Assembly (NCBI RefSeq): GCF_963675985.1
Contig: NZ_OY780958.1
Span: forward strand, 2,356,001-2,420,000
Origin: an uncultured Roseibium sp.
Lineage (GTDB): Bacteria > Pseudomonadota > Alphaproteobacteria > Rhizobiales > Stappiaceae
Reading direction: 5' to 3'
DNA length: 64,000 nt
Positions 43,992-52,986 of this stretch are shown here, piece by piece; the first letter of the stretch is position 1; the number at the start of each line of letters is the position of its first letter. Under the pieces are notes generated by a model. That model saw nothing but the letters and a program-made list of their open reading frames with translations. It ran no database searches and was not told where the DNA came from. A program made the translations under genes and the position numbers.

Positions 43992-45758
43992 ATGTTCTTT
44001 AATAGAAAAAATCATAATAACAACAATGCACTTACTACGGAATTTCACTCAAATGACATGGGCGAAAGGCTTGACGTTGCGGCCGAATCCGCTTCCGACG
44101 ACATGGACAACATGCTCGCCTACGCACTGGATGCAATCGAGGACGATCTCCAGGTGTCCGCGAAATCCATCAGCGGCTCGATGCAGAAGGTACAGCGCCG
44201 GATCACCGAACAACTCGGCCTACTGGATTCGATCCGTATCGACAGCAAGGCGCTGCGCGAGCAAAGCGGCCTGGCGCACAAGAACGCCACCGATCTTGCA
44301 GATTCCATCAGCGAGCTGGCCACCTCCAGCAACGAGATCGGCCAGCAGGTCGTCAAGTCGAACCAGCTGGCCGAACAGGCCCGTGAGGTTGCCGATGAAG
44401 CCACTTCGGGTGTCATGGAGCTGAATTCGGCCATTGAGGACATTACCAATGTCGTCCGGCTGATTTCAGACGTGGCGAAGCAGACCAATCTTCTCGCACT
44501 CAACGCCACCATCGAGGCGGCACGGGCGGGCGAAGCCGGCAAGGGATTCGCGGTCGTCGCGATGGAAGTGAAGTCGCTTTCAGTGGAAACCCAGAACGCC
44601 ACCGACGAAATCGTCTCTAACATCGAACGGCTCCAGACGTCGGCGGAAGCCAGTATCGCGTCGGTCAATCGTATCATCGACGTCATCGGCCAGATCCGCC
44701 CGAGTTTCGCGGCGGTGGAGAATGCTGTCCATGAACAGGTCAGCACCACGACATCGATCCGCGAGCACGCCGACGACACGGCAAACTTCGTGGAGGAAGT
44801 CACCCGGCGGGTCGAAACCATCGATACCTCGGCCGCGCGGGCCGAAGAAGGCGGCCAGGCGGCCAATCTGGCCGGAACCGAGATGGGCGCTGCCATTCAG
44901 GCGCTGGGCAGCCGGTTCACCATGATGATCCGGCAAAACGAACTGGGCGACCGGCGCAAGTTCGACCGGCTGCCGATCAAGCTGAACGGTCATGTGACCG
45001 CAAACGGACGGAAAGCCTCCGTTCAGACACTCGACATCTCCTTCGGCGGCGCCCTTCTGAAATGCGACGAAGACGGCATCCTCGGCCCCGATCAACTCGC
45101 CGAACTTGAGGTCGACGGTATCGGAACCGTGTCGATCCGGATCGTCGGCCAATCGGCCAATGGCTATCACTGCACCTTTGCGGAGACGGACGATGGCTTC
45201 AAACAAGCGCTCGATCGGCAGATCTCTGCCTTTCAGGCAGAGCATGCGTCCTATGTGGACCTGGCCCAGTCCGGCGCTTCGCGCATTTCAAAGGCCCTCA
45301 CTTGCCTTATCGAGGACGGCAAGCTCTCCTTAAACGATCTGTTCGACACCAATTACCAGCCGATCCCGGGAACCAATCCGCCCCAGGTCAGCACGCGCTT
45401 CGTCGACAGATTCGAAGACGTGCTGCCGCCAATCCAGGAGGAAATCCTCGGGAATGCACAGTCCATGACCTTCTGCGCCGCCGTCGACCGCAACGGCTAC
45501 CTGCCGGTCCACAACAAGATTTATTCCAAACCGCAGCGCCCGAACGATCCGGAATGGAACGCGGCCAACAGCCGGAACAAGCGGATGTTCGACGACCGGG
45601 CGGGCCTGTGCGCGGCCCGAAACACCCGTCCCGTCCTGATCCAGACCTACGCCCGCGACATGGGCAACGGCAATATCGTGTGGATGAAGGAGGTGGATGC
45701 CCCGATCTTCATCGACGGGCGGCACTGGGGCGGCTTCCGGACCGCCTATAAGCTATAG
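43992..45758 (+). CDS. Cytoplasmic chemoreceptor with PilZ and a C-terminal sensor-like domain
   Basis: 588 residues from the ATG at 43992, six bases after GGAGG. No transmembrane helix is present, so the receptor is soluble. A long coiled coil holds the signalling hairpin LALNATIEAARAGEAGKGFA near residue 165-190, with VAMEV where most receptors have VADEV. A PilZ domain (~315-405) carries RRKFDRLPIK and DISFGG, giving RxxxR and DxSxxG, so it probably binds cyclic di-GMP. The C-terminal ~145 residues (GYLPVHNKIYSKP through RHWGGFRTAYKL) are a conserved cache/PAS-like module seen in alphaproteobacterial receptors. It may connect the nearby cyclase output to chemotaxis. Confidence 0.88.
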   Translation: MFFNRKNHNNNNALTTEFHSNDMGERLDVAAESASDDMDNMLAYALDAIEDDLQVSAKSISGSMQKVQRRITEQLGLLDSIRIDSKALREQSGLAHKNATDLADSISELATSSNEIGQQVVKSNQLAEQAREVADEATSGVMELNSAIEDITNVVRLISDVAKQTNLLALNATIEAARAGEAGKGFAVVAMEVKSLSVETQNATDEIVSNIERLQTSAEASIASVNRIIDVIGQIRPSFAAVENAVHEQVSTTTSIREHADDTANFVEEVTRRVETIDTSAARAEEGGQAANLAGTEMGAAIQALGSRFTMMIRQNELGDRRKFDRLPIKLNGHVTANGRKASVQTLDISFGGALLKCDEDGILGPDQLAELEVDGIGTVSIRIVGQSANGYHCTFAETDDGFKQALDRQISAFQAEHASYVDLAQSGASRISKALTCLIEDGKLSLNDLFDTNYQPIPGTNPPQVSTRFVDRFEDVLPPIQEEILGNAQSMTFCAAVDRNGYLPVHNKIYSKPQRPNDPEWNAANSRNKRMFDDRAGLCAARNTRPVLIQTYARDMGNGNIVWMKEVDAPIFIDGRHWGGFRTAYKL

Positions 45759-45843
45759 ACCATCCCGTTTCGGACGCGCTTGAGGAATGCTGGCGGACTG
45801 GCTAGGTTCGGGGCCTCACCTCTCCGCCCGAAAGGAAACCTGC

Positions 45844-46512
45844 ATGTCCGTTCTCGTCTTCGATCTCGACGGCACCCTGGTCTCGTCGATGGAAGACCTC
45901 GCCGCAACGCTGAACGTGGTGCTGACGGCGGCCGGCCATGAGGCGGTCCCGCCGGAAAACTTCCGCAGCATCGTCGGTCATGGCGCAAAATACATGCTGC
46001 AGAGAGGCCTGGAGACCAATGGCGTTGCGTGGGACGAGGATATGATCGAGCCGCTGTTCCGGCAGTTCCTGGAAATTTACGAGAAGAACCTCGCCGTCCA
46101 CACACGCCCCTTTCCGGGCGTGATCGATGCCCTGGAGCAATTCCGCGCCGAAGGCTGGCGCCTTGCGGTATGCACCAACAAGATGGAACGGCTGACCCTG
46201 CCGCTCCTCGACCAGCTCGACATGACACGGCATTTCGATGCCATCGTCGGCGGCGACACCTTCAAACTCGCCAAGCCGCAGGCCGAACCGGTGCTGGGCG
46301 CAATCGAACGCGCCGGAGGACAAAAAACCGGATCCGTGATGATCGGCGACTCAGCCACCGATATCAACGCCGCCCGCGCGGCCGGCATTCCGGTGGTTGC
46401 CGTCGATTTCGGCTACACCCAGATCCCGGTGACCGAACTCGGCCCGGACCGGGTGATCTCCCATTTCAACGAGTTGCACGAGGCCATCGCGGAGTTGAAG
46501 GCACCAGCTTAA
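45844..46512 (+). CDS. gph: HAD-family hydrolase, phosphoglycolate phosphatase type
   Basis: 222-residue cytoplasmic phosphatase. The start chosen is the ATG at 45844 after AAAGGA. HAD motif I is VFDLDGTLVSSME (D7, D9), motif II AVCTNKMERLTL, motif III KPQAEPVLGAIE, and motif IV MIGDSATDINAARAAG. A helical cap lies between motifs I and II, as in Gph. It removes phosphate from 2-phosphoglycolate and may act on related short substrates. Just upstream of the tRNA-Val gene. Confidence 0.88.
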   Translation: MSVLVFDLDGTLVSSMEDLAATLNVVLTAAGHEAVPPENFRSIVGHGAKYMLQRGLETNGVAWDEDMIEPLFRQFLEIYEKNLAVHTRPFPGVIDALEQFRAEGWRLAVCTNKMERLTLPLLDQLDMTRHFDAIVGGDTFKLAKPQAEPVLGAIERAGGQKTGSVMIGDSATDINAARAAGIPVVAVDFGYTQIPVTELGPDRVISHFNELHEAIAELKAPA

Positions 46513-46642
46513 CAAGCCCGGATTTGCGCGATTACGACACCGGAAACGGGTCAGAGAAGAAATACGCGCTTTGCTCTTGCCTGAAACCGCGTTTTGAATT
46601 ACCTAGCGCCCACCAGCCACCATGGCTGCCCTTCGAAAGCAG

Positions 46643-46717
46643 GGGCGATTAGCTCAGCGGGAGAGCGTTCCGTTCACACCGGAAAGGTCACTGGTTCAAT
46701 CCCAGTATCGCCCACCA
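46643..46717 (+). tRNA. tRNA-Val (anticodon CAC)
   Basis: The cloverleaf folds fully: acceptor GGGCGAT pairs with ATCGCCC, the D stem is GCTC/GAGC, the anticodon stem is TTCCG/CGGAA around loop TTCACAC, and the T stem ACTGG/CCAGT encloses TTCAATC. The anticodon is CAC (reads GUG). CCA is encoded at the 3' end (46715-46717). The gene is flanked downstream by ~400 bp with no clear gene and then a short accessory-looking patch; tRNA genes are common integration sites, though no integrase is seen. Confidence 0.95.
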
Positions 46718-47121
46718 TTCTTTCCATTCATGTCATTGCCTAAATAGCTTGCCGGCTCGATCCGGTAGCCCGATCGGACCGCCGCTGTCACACCACAGTT
46801 GCAGCGGAGTTCAAATGCCGGCCTTTCCCAAACGCAAGCAACGGACGCTGCCAGGCCCGGATCCGTCGCTACGGGGAAATCCCGGCATCAAGACCATTCC
46901 TGTTGCTGAACGATGCCGAGCGTCACGCAAGACGGGAGGACCTTGAGGCCGACGGGCAGAAAATCAAATCGAGACTCCGGCCAAGAAGCAGGGCCACCTC
47001 AGGCTCCGCGCGAGCTGAAAACCGATCCCGATAACGGGGGTTCGGTTCGTCGTGGAACAAGCTGTTCACTTCCGGAAGAAAGTCCGTACACTGAATGAAA
47101 ATGCATTAGACTCTCTAAATC
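46718..47121. other. Gene-poor stretch after tRNA-Val
   Basis: About 400 bp without a supported gene. One 43-codon frame at 46815-46946 starts with an ATG five bases after GGAG (MPAFPKRKQRTLPGPD) and is basic and proline-rich; I cannot place it in a family, so it may be chance. The stretch may be remnant DNA of an element inserted at the tRNA. Confidence 0.4.
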
Positions 47122-47589
47122 ATGCAAAATATCCGTTCCCTCGCCTTCTTTCTCATCCTGGTCGTCGGTGGCGGTATCGCCATCGGGATCGTGACCGCGC
47201 CCGGCTCCTGGTACGCGGCCCAGGTCAAACCACCCTTCAATCCGCCGAACTGGATATTCGGCCCGGTCTGGACGGTGCTTTACATCTGCATTGCGATAGC
47301 CGGTTGGCGCACATGGCTGCGTCAGCCCGAAGGCGGGGCCATGAAACTATGGGCAGCGCAACTGGCGCTGAATTTCATCTGGTCGCCTATATTCTTCTCC
47401 GCCCACCGGATGGATATCGCGCTTGGCATCATCATCTTGATGCTGATCACCATCCTCGCCTTCATCATCAGATCCCGGTCCAAAGACGATCTCGCGGCAC
47501 TGCTATTCCTGCCCTATGCCGCCTGGGTCGCCTTTGCAGCAATCCTCAATGGCGCGCTGCTGTATCTGAACACGCCAATAAGCGGATAA
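47122..47589 (+). CDS. tspO: TspO/MBR-family membrane protein
   Basis: 155-residue five-helix membrane protein of the translocator/benzodiazepine-receptor family, known in Rhodobacter as an outer-membrane tryptophan-rich regulator of photosynthesis genes, with porphyrin binding. Visible family residues are the WYAAQVKPPFNPPNWIFGPVW stretch, split as PPFNPPNWIF and GPVWTVLY, and the WGAQ/LNFIWSPIFF pair (LALNFIWSPIFF). Tryptophans and prolines match the consensus. It stands alone after tRNA-Val. Confidence 0.93.
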   Translation: MQNIRSLAFFLILVVGGGIAIGIVTAPGSWYAAQVKPPFNPPNWIFGPVWTVLYICIAIAGWRTWLRQPEGGAMKLWAAQLALNFIWSPIFFSAHRMDIALGIIILMLITILAFIIRSRSKDDLAALLFLPYAAWVAFAAILNGALLYLNTPISG

Positions 47590-47742
47590 CCCGAAGGTAA
47601 ATAAGGGATCATGCCCGTCCGTTGGAGTGATAGCATCCTTCACTCCTCCTCCTGTCACTCCCTTCCATCAGCTGGAATCTCAAGTACTATTCGAGGCGTA
47701 TGGCGATTATGCCCGTAGCCGATGCGGAACAGCTGTCTGGTT

Positions 47743-48522
47743 TCAATCCAGGCAATCGATCGCGGCGGCCAGCTTATTGAGGTCCGCGGCGTAGAAACCG
47801 GCGGCGTTGATGCAGTTGGTTTCAAGGAGCTTCAGCCCCTCGCCTGTCCGGCAGACGTCGATCACATAGGCTGGTGAATACCCGGGATTCGCATCCACCA
47901 TGGATTGCGCAAAATCCAGTGCGTCGGCATCGATCTCCTGCCGGTAAACGACACGCTGTCCCTCCTTGTAGAGTGACCACGTGACGACATGCTTATCGAC
48001 GACCCACAACCTCCATTCCTTCAGAATGTGAACCGGTTTGGCGAGCATCAGCTGCGTGTCGTGCCGCAGGGAGCCATTTGGAATTTCAGCTTCGTCCAGC
48101 GAGAGCACCTGCTCGGCCAGCTTGATTATCTCACCGCTTGTCTTGACGTTCCCCGGTTCTTCCTTGCTGTCGTCCACGGGACGGATGAACCATTGACGCT
48201 CATCATCCGGGAGCTTGCCGGGCACATCCTGCAACGTAAGGAACAGCGCATCGGCCCCGTTGAGAAGGAAAGGATGCCACGCCTGTTCCTGAACGAAGGG
48301 CCGAAGCTTGAACACTCCGGGCCGAAACCCCTTGGCATCAGCGTACCGCCACAGGGAATAAGACCCGAACAAGACGACCTGATCCGGATCGGCAACCTCA
48401 GGCTCGGGTACAAGCTCACCAATGAAGGGCACAACCTTGTGCCACGTGTAGGCAATGCCAAGCCGTTCAAGCGCGTCGGCCAGCTTACCGGTGTCTTCAA
48501 ACCTCTGGAGTATCCACTGCAT
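47743..48522 (-). CDS. ATP-grasp protein of the R2K (former DUF4343) type
   Basis: 259 residues from the ATG at 48522 (MQWILQRFEDTGKLADALER); a longer frame to 48678 adds an unlikely leader. The family pattern is HKVVPFIGELVPEPEVADPD, FGSYSLWRYA, GVFKLRPFV, EWRLWVVDKHVVTWSLYK and LKLLETNCINAAGFYAADL. The Asp-Glu-Asn residues of the ATP-grasp metal site are visible in YVIDVC and LLETNCIN. This R2K-type family occurs in phages and bacterial genomes and has been proposed to act in biological conflict by modifying peptides or proteins. Its real substrate is unknown. It is isolated beside a tRNA, which fits an accessory gene. Confidence 0.72.
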   Translation of the reverse strand: MQWILQRFEDTGKLADALERLGIAYTWHKVVPFIGELVPEPEVADPDQVVLFGSYSLWRYADAKGFRPGVFKLRPFVQEQAWHPFLLNGADALFLTLQDVPGKLPDDERQWFIRPVDDSKEEPGNVKTSGEIIKLAEQVLSLDEAEIPNGSLRHDTQLMLAKPVHILKEWRLWVVDKHVVTWSLYKEGQRVVYRQEIDADALDFAQSMVDANPGYSPAYVIDVCRTGEGLKLLETNCINAAGFYAADLNKLAAAIDCLD

Positions 48523-48877
48523 CGTGCCACGAACCTTGCCGGCCAGAACATAGAATGAAGCCGTGTCGCTATCACCGGTTGCCAGGAATTGCCAACCCGA
48601 AACGGGATTATGCTCAGCATGGCTGGCGCGAATGGCTAACTCGTCATCTGAGCAGTATTCGGTAAGATTATGACGCAATGTGGCGTGACGCAGGAACCAA
48701 AGCCCCTTTCGCCGTAGCTGAGATTTCCGGGGGGTGACATTCGGCCATTGCCGGATGAAAAAACGGGCCGATTTTCCCTACCGATCCCCAGCAATTTGAC
48801 CGTTTGCCCTTAGAAAGGGGCGGCTCCTGTAGAATAATCTCCGGTGATTCCCTGAGGCTTGCCGAACCGGAGACGTC

Positions 48878-50746
48878 ATGGCGACCAAACTCGAGCCAAA
48901 GCCAAATCTTCTGCTTGAGAAAATGAAGAAGGCCCTTGCCCTTCAGCAGGCGGGAGAGGTGGAAAAGGCGCAGAGGATCTACAAGCTGGTGGTGAAAAAG
49001 GCGCCGAATTCACCGGACGCCAACCATCTGCTCGGGGTCAGTTACCGCCAACTCGGTGATCCCGTGCGAGCGTTCGACTACATCCAGAAGGCCATCGAAC
49101 TCGCGCCGGACCGTGCGCCCTATTATGCCAATCTGGCGCGCACCATGTCCGACCTGGCCGGCACGGAACCCGAGAGCATTCTGGCGGTCACGGAAAAGGC
49201 CCTGTCTCTCGATCCTAACCTGGTGGAAGCTCTCAACCTCAAGGCGATTTCTCTCAGCCGGCTGGACCGCAAGCCGGAAGCGGAAGAGATCTTCCAGTTC
49301 CTGATCGTCAAGTGCCCCGATTTTCCCGATCCCTACCGAAACTACGGCATCCTGCTCCGGGACAACAAGGTCTACGACAAGGCCATCGCCTTCTTTAACA
49401 AAGCCGCCCTGCTCGATCCGGAGAACCCGGAGAACTACGTTGAGCGGGCACGCGCCCGACTGGCGTGCGACGACTTCAAGACCTCCGAACCCGAGCTGGC
49501 CGACGCACTGGAACGCTTTCCGGACAACGGCAGCATCAAGCATGAAGTCGCGCGGCTGCTGTTCAAGATGGGCGAGACCGGAGAAGGATTACAATATGCG
49601 ATTGCGGCGGTCGAAGACGCGCCGCTGGACTACCACCGTCTCGTCACCCTGGGCGTCCACTATCTGATGCTCGACCAGCCGGAAAAGGCGTACGAACAAT
49701 TCAAGAAAGCGCGCGAACTGGCGCCAGAAAGCTACGTCGGTCTGAACTGGAACCTGTCTCTTGCCTCGCTGGCGTTGGGCGATCTGGAAACCGGCTGGCG
49801 CCTGCACCCCGCCCGTTTCGACGACATAGCATCTCAGGTCATCCGCCGGACATTCGACGTGCCCGCCTGGGAGGGCGAGGACATTTCAGACAAGATCGTT
49901 CTGGTGTGGGCCGATCAGGGGCTCGGCGACGCCCTCAAGGCTGGAACCATGCTGCCCGACCTGATCGAACGGGCCGGCAAGGTCATCATCGAATTGTCGA
50001 AGAAAGCGACGCCTTGGTATCAGAAGAGCTTCCCGGAAACCCAGTGCCGTCCGGCCGCCTTCGACGCGGAGAAAAAGGCGCTCCTGTCGGACTACGATGT
50101 CCATGCGAACATCTCGGACCTGGCCCGTTTCTTCCGCAACAGCCTGGACGACTTCAAGACGGCCAAACGCCCGGCCTATACCTTCGACCAGGACCAGGCC
50201 CGTGGTTACCTGAAGCGTCTGAAGGAACGCGGTAGCGACAAGCCGATCATCGGGGTCGGCTGGCGGTCCATGAACCTGGCGGTCTCCCGCGCCCGGCTCT
50301 ATCTGTCCGCACCGCAATTCGCGCCGATCATGGATTTCGAAGACATCACCTTCGTCAATCTCCAGTATGCGGCGGTCAAGAAGGAGATCGATTTCCTGAG
50401 GGTGAAGACCAACGGCGCCTTCGTCAGTCTCGACGATGTGGATCTGCTGGACGACCTGCTGGCCGCCGCGGCCTTGACGGCGTGCTGCGATCTCGTGGTC
50501 ACGGCCAACACCAGCGTCGCCGAAATTGCAGGCGTGCTCGATGTGCCCAGCTTCCGTTTCGGCCAGAACGAGCCTCCGCTGCTGCTCGGACAGGATAATC
50601 CGCCGTGGCACCCGTCCCAGCGCTACTTCCTGCTGACGAGTGAGAAGCCGGCGACCGCGGTCGTGCCGGATCTGAAGGCAGCCATCTCGGACTGGCTGGA
50701 GACGTACTCACCCGAGCGTCGGGACAAGCGGCTTGGGCTGATTTAA
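48878..50746 (+). CDS. TPR protein with a glycosyltransferase-like C-terminal domain
   Basis: 622 residues. Tetratricopeptide repeats fill the first ~300 (e.g. ANHLLGVSYRQLGDPVRAFDY and AIAFFNKAALLDPENPENYV). After a spacer the C-terminal ~270 residues resemble the heptosyltransferase/GT41-type fold, with LVWADQGLGDALKAGTMLPD, PIIGVGWRSMNLAVSRARLY and a late ACCDLVVTANTSVAEIAGVL segment matching the nucleotide-sugar-binding pattern. Architectures of this kind glycosylate proteins or build surface glycans. It converges on a methyltransferase gene with a 12-bp gap. Enzymatic activity is inferred by fold only. Confidence 0.8.
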   Translation: MATKLEPKPNLLLEKMKKALALQQAGEVEKAQRIYKLVVKKAPNSPDANHLLGVSYRQLGDPVRAFDYIQKAIELAPDRAPYYANLARTMSDLAGTEPESILAVTEKALSLDPNLVEALNLKAISLSRLDRKPEAEEIFQFLIVKCPDFPDPYRNYGILLRDNKVYDKAIAFFNKAALLDPENPENYVERARARLACDDFKTSEPELADALERFPDNGSIKHEVARLLFKMGETGEGLQYAIAAVEDAPLDYHRLVTLGVHYLMLDQPEKAYEQFKKARELAPESYVGLNWNLSLASLALGDLETGWRLHPARFDDIASQVIRRTFDVPAWEGEDISDKIVLVWADQGLGDALKAGTMLPDLIERAGKVIIELSKKATPWYQKSFPETQCRPAAFDAEKKALLSDYDVHANISDLARFFRNSLDDFKTAKRPAYTFDQDQARGYLKRLKERGSDKPIIGVGWRSMNLAVSRARLYLSAPQFAPIMDFEDITFVNLQYAAVKKEIDFLRVKTNGAFVSLDDVDLLDDLLAAAALTACCDLVVTANTSVAEIAGVLDVPSFRFGQNEPPLLLGQDNPPWHPSQRYFLLTSEKPATAVVPDLKAAISDWLETYSPERRDKRLGLI

Positions 50747-50758
50747 GGCGCGAGAAAC

Positions 50759-51634
50759 CTATTTCCGGGCCACCGCGATCAGCGTATCGGTGGCGTCGAT
50801 CTTCGCAAGGGCGGCCTCATAAGCCGCCGTCAGTTCAGGCGTATCGATGGCGGCGAATTTCGATTTGTGCCCGCCCGGACGTCCGTTTGTCATCCACAGC
50901 ATGTGGTTGGACAACGGATAGCGTTGCACGCCGGTGACGACGACGTCCCGGAAGCCGGCATGCTCCAGCATCCGCTTGAGGCTGTCGCGTGTGTGAAGGA
51001 CCAGATGCTGGCTCCACAGGGTGAATTTCCGGAATGGTTCGCTGTCGACGTAATCGAGCAGAAAGTCGCGGGCGTGCGGCACTTCGAAGATCGCATGCCC
51101 CCCCTCCTTCAGCTTCGGCCTTAACAGCGCCAGGATGTCCAGTGGATCCGGCAGGTGTTCCAGCACATGAAAGCTGAAAAGCGCATCCAGCGATCCATCT
51201 TCAAGGGCATCAATGGAGGTTTCGCAAGGCACCCCCATCTCTCTCAGGGCATCGACGGCGTCCTGCTGGAGCTCGATCCCGACGCAGGAGGCGGCCTCGT
51301 CCTGCACAAGGCGTAGAAAATCGCCCAAGCCGCATCCGAAATCGGCGATCGCTTTTCCCGAATAGTAGCTTCGAAAGGCATTGGCGCGGCGGGTCGCATC
51401 CGCCTGCTGCTCGTAGGTCGGTTCACCCGCACGTTGGACTGTTTCCTGGCGGTAGTCGCCCTTCTTGTAGGTATCGTCGCCGATGTAAAAACCATCGATA
51501 TAGATGACGCCCGAGACGCTGTCCCGGCAGACCCGAAGGGGCTTCACATCGCGCGTTTCCGACGCGTAGTCCTCCTGGGTATCCCGGCCGGCAACGCCAA
51601 GGAGTTCGAGGGTCTCAAAGATGCTTTTTGTCAT
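50759..51634 (-). CDS. Class I SAM-dependent methyltransferase
   Basis: 291-residue methyltransferase of the UbiE/COQ5-type fold. The SAM loop is AIADFGCGLGDFLRLV, followed by VGIELQQDAVDAL (the acidic residue after strand 2) and FSFHVLEHLPDPLDILALLR (motif III). A ~95-residue leader precedes the core. Convergent with the TPR-glycosyltransferase, it probably modifies a related glycan or lipid; this is context inference. Start at the ATG at 51634. Confidence 0.88.
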   Translation of the reverse strand: MTKSIFETLELLGVAGRDTQEDYASETRDVKPLRVCRDSVSGVIYIDGFYIGDDTYKKGDYRQETVQRAGEPTYEQQADATRRANAFRSYYSGKAIADFGCGLGDFLRLVQDEAASCVGIELQQDAVDALREMGVPCETSIDALEDGSLDALFSFHVLEHLPDPLDILALLRPKLKEGGHAIFEVPHARDFLLDYVDSEPFRKFTLWSQHLVLHTRDSLKRMLEHAGFRDVVVTGVQRYPLSNHMLWMTNGRPGGHKSKFAAIDTPELTAAYEAALAKIDATDTLIAVARK

Positions 51635-51779
51635 TCATGCCTCTGACGGCCGGTGTCTCATCAAACATCAACAGCCTGATGGACGTCTCATCTGATCTGC
51701 ATGCGTCAGTATAGACCGGCCTCCGCCGATTCGGCTCTGTCCGGCACTATTCGCCATAGGCGTGACGCCGCGCAACAGA

Positions 51780-51810
51780 AAACCCCGAAACCGAGACGGC
51801 TTCGGGGTTT
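51780..51810 (-). terminator. Terminator of the ferredoxin reductase gene
   Basis: AAACCCCGAA (51780-51789) pairs perfectly with TTCGGGGTTT (51801-51810) over 11 bases. On the minus strand the stem is followed by TTCTGTT. It lies 35 bp past the fpr stop. Confidence 0.75.
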
Positions 51811-51844
51811 GCCAATTTCATGAATTTCCGATCGCGAGAGACCG

Positions 51845-52657
51845 TCAGCCGACGAAAGCGCGCTCGACCACGAATTCGGCGGGCTTGTTGTTCGCACCCT
51901 CGGTGAGGCCGGCCTTTTCCAGAAGCTCCTTGGTGTCCTTGATCATGTCCATGGAGCCGCAGATCATGCCGCGATCGACAGCGGGGTCGAGCGGGGGAAC
52001 GCCCAGATCGGTGAACAGCTTGCCGCTTTCGATCAGGTCGGTGATCCGACCGGTCCGCGGGAAATCCTCTCGGGTGACAGACGTATAGTGCACCAGCTTG
52101 TCCTTGGCGTATTCACCGATCAGCGGATCGTTGATGGTCTCGTTGACCAGGTCCTCGCCGTATTTCAGCTCAGCCACTTCCCGGCAGGTGTGGGTCAGGA
52201 TCACCTGGTCGAACTTCTCGTAAGTGTCCGGATCGCGGATCAAGCTGGCGAACGGCGCGATGCCGGTGCCGGTGGAGAACATGTAGACCCGCTTGCCGGG
52301 CAAAAGCGCGTCATTGACCAGCGTCCCGGTCGGCTTCTTCTTCATCAGTACGGCATCGCCCGGCTGGATCTTCTGCAGGACCGAGGTCAGTGGACCGTCC
52401 GGCACCTTGATGGAGAAGAACTCCAGTTCTTCGTCCCAGGCGGGGCTGGCAATGGAATAGGCGCGGTAGAGCGGCTTGCCGTCGATCATCAGACCGATCA
52501 TGACGAATTCGCCGGAGCGGAAACGGAAGCTTGCCGGGCGGGTCATGCGGAACCGGAACAACCGGTCCGTATAGTGCTGGACCGTGGTGACTTCCTGAAC
52601 AAAGACGCCGGCCGGGGCTGCAGCTTCCAGTTCGGCGGGTTTGGCAAGAACATTCAT
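51845..52657 (-). CDS. fpr: Ferredoxin--NADP+ reductase
   Basis: 270-residue flavoprotein moving electrons between NADPH and ferredoxin or flavodoxin. The start chosen is the ATG at 52657 (MNVLAKPAELEAAAPAGVFV); the longer frame adds an unlikely leader. FAD binding is shown by KPLYRAYSIASPAWDEELEF, and NADPH binding by VYMFSTGTGIAPFASLIR and MICGSMDMIKDTKE. The C-terminal ERAFVG ending fits the bacterial subclass. It is divergent from a GlxA-type regulator. Confidence 0.94.
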   Translation of the reverse strand: MNVLAKPAELEAAAPAGVFVQEVTTVQHYTDRLFRFRMTRPASFRFRSGEFVMIGLMIDGKPLYRAYSIASPAWDEELEFFSIKVPDGPLTSVLQKIQPGDAVLMKKKPTGTLVNDALLPGKRVYMFSTGTGIAPFASLIRDPDTYEKFDQVILTHTCREVAELKYGEDLVNETINDPLIGEYAKDKLVHYTSVTREDFPRTGRITDLIESGKLFTDLGVPPLDPAVDRGMICGSMDMIKDTKELLEKAGLTEGANNKPAEFVVERAFVG

Positions 52658-52986
52658 GTCTCGTGCATCTTCCGTTAAGTGATGTTTGATCGGTGGCAAT
52701 TGGGTTCGTTTAGCACCGGTCCTGCATTGACTTGAAGCAATCTGCAACCACGAAACCGCAAAATAGCAAAAAATTCGTTCGAATCGTCCATCTGCGCCGG
52801 TTACCGGGTGGTCCCTCACACGCAGTCGGATTTCAGGCTACGGTCCGGCGCCGTTAATGCGCCTTTTATGACATTTCAGCGAATACACGGCTTCCACCCG
52901 TTTCTATTTGACAGGCCTATAAAAAAAAACGACCTTACTATAAAACTACAACGCTTCCTCCAGAGGCTTCATATAGGGCAAAGTAT
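52658..52986. other. Divergent promoter region of fpr and the GlxA-type regulator
   Basis: 329 bp without a supported gene. Contains a TTGACA box (52908-52913) followed by a run of nine A residues (52921-52929) and AT-rich sequence up to the regulator start, the likely promoter area for the regulator. No clear dyad was found. Confidence 0.45.

Noticed and set aside
46815..46946. 43-codon frame with a decent ribosome site after tRNA-Val
   Set aside because: Basic, Pro-rich sequence with no recognised relatives; kept only as a note in the intergenic entry.
52908..52941. TTGACA with AT-rich spacer as a full sigma-70 promoter
   Set aside because: The -10-like TACTAT is 22 bp from TTGACA, too far for a standard promoter; mentioned only as a possible area.
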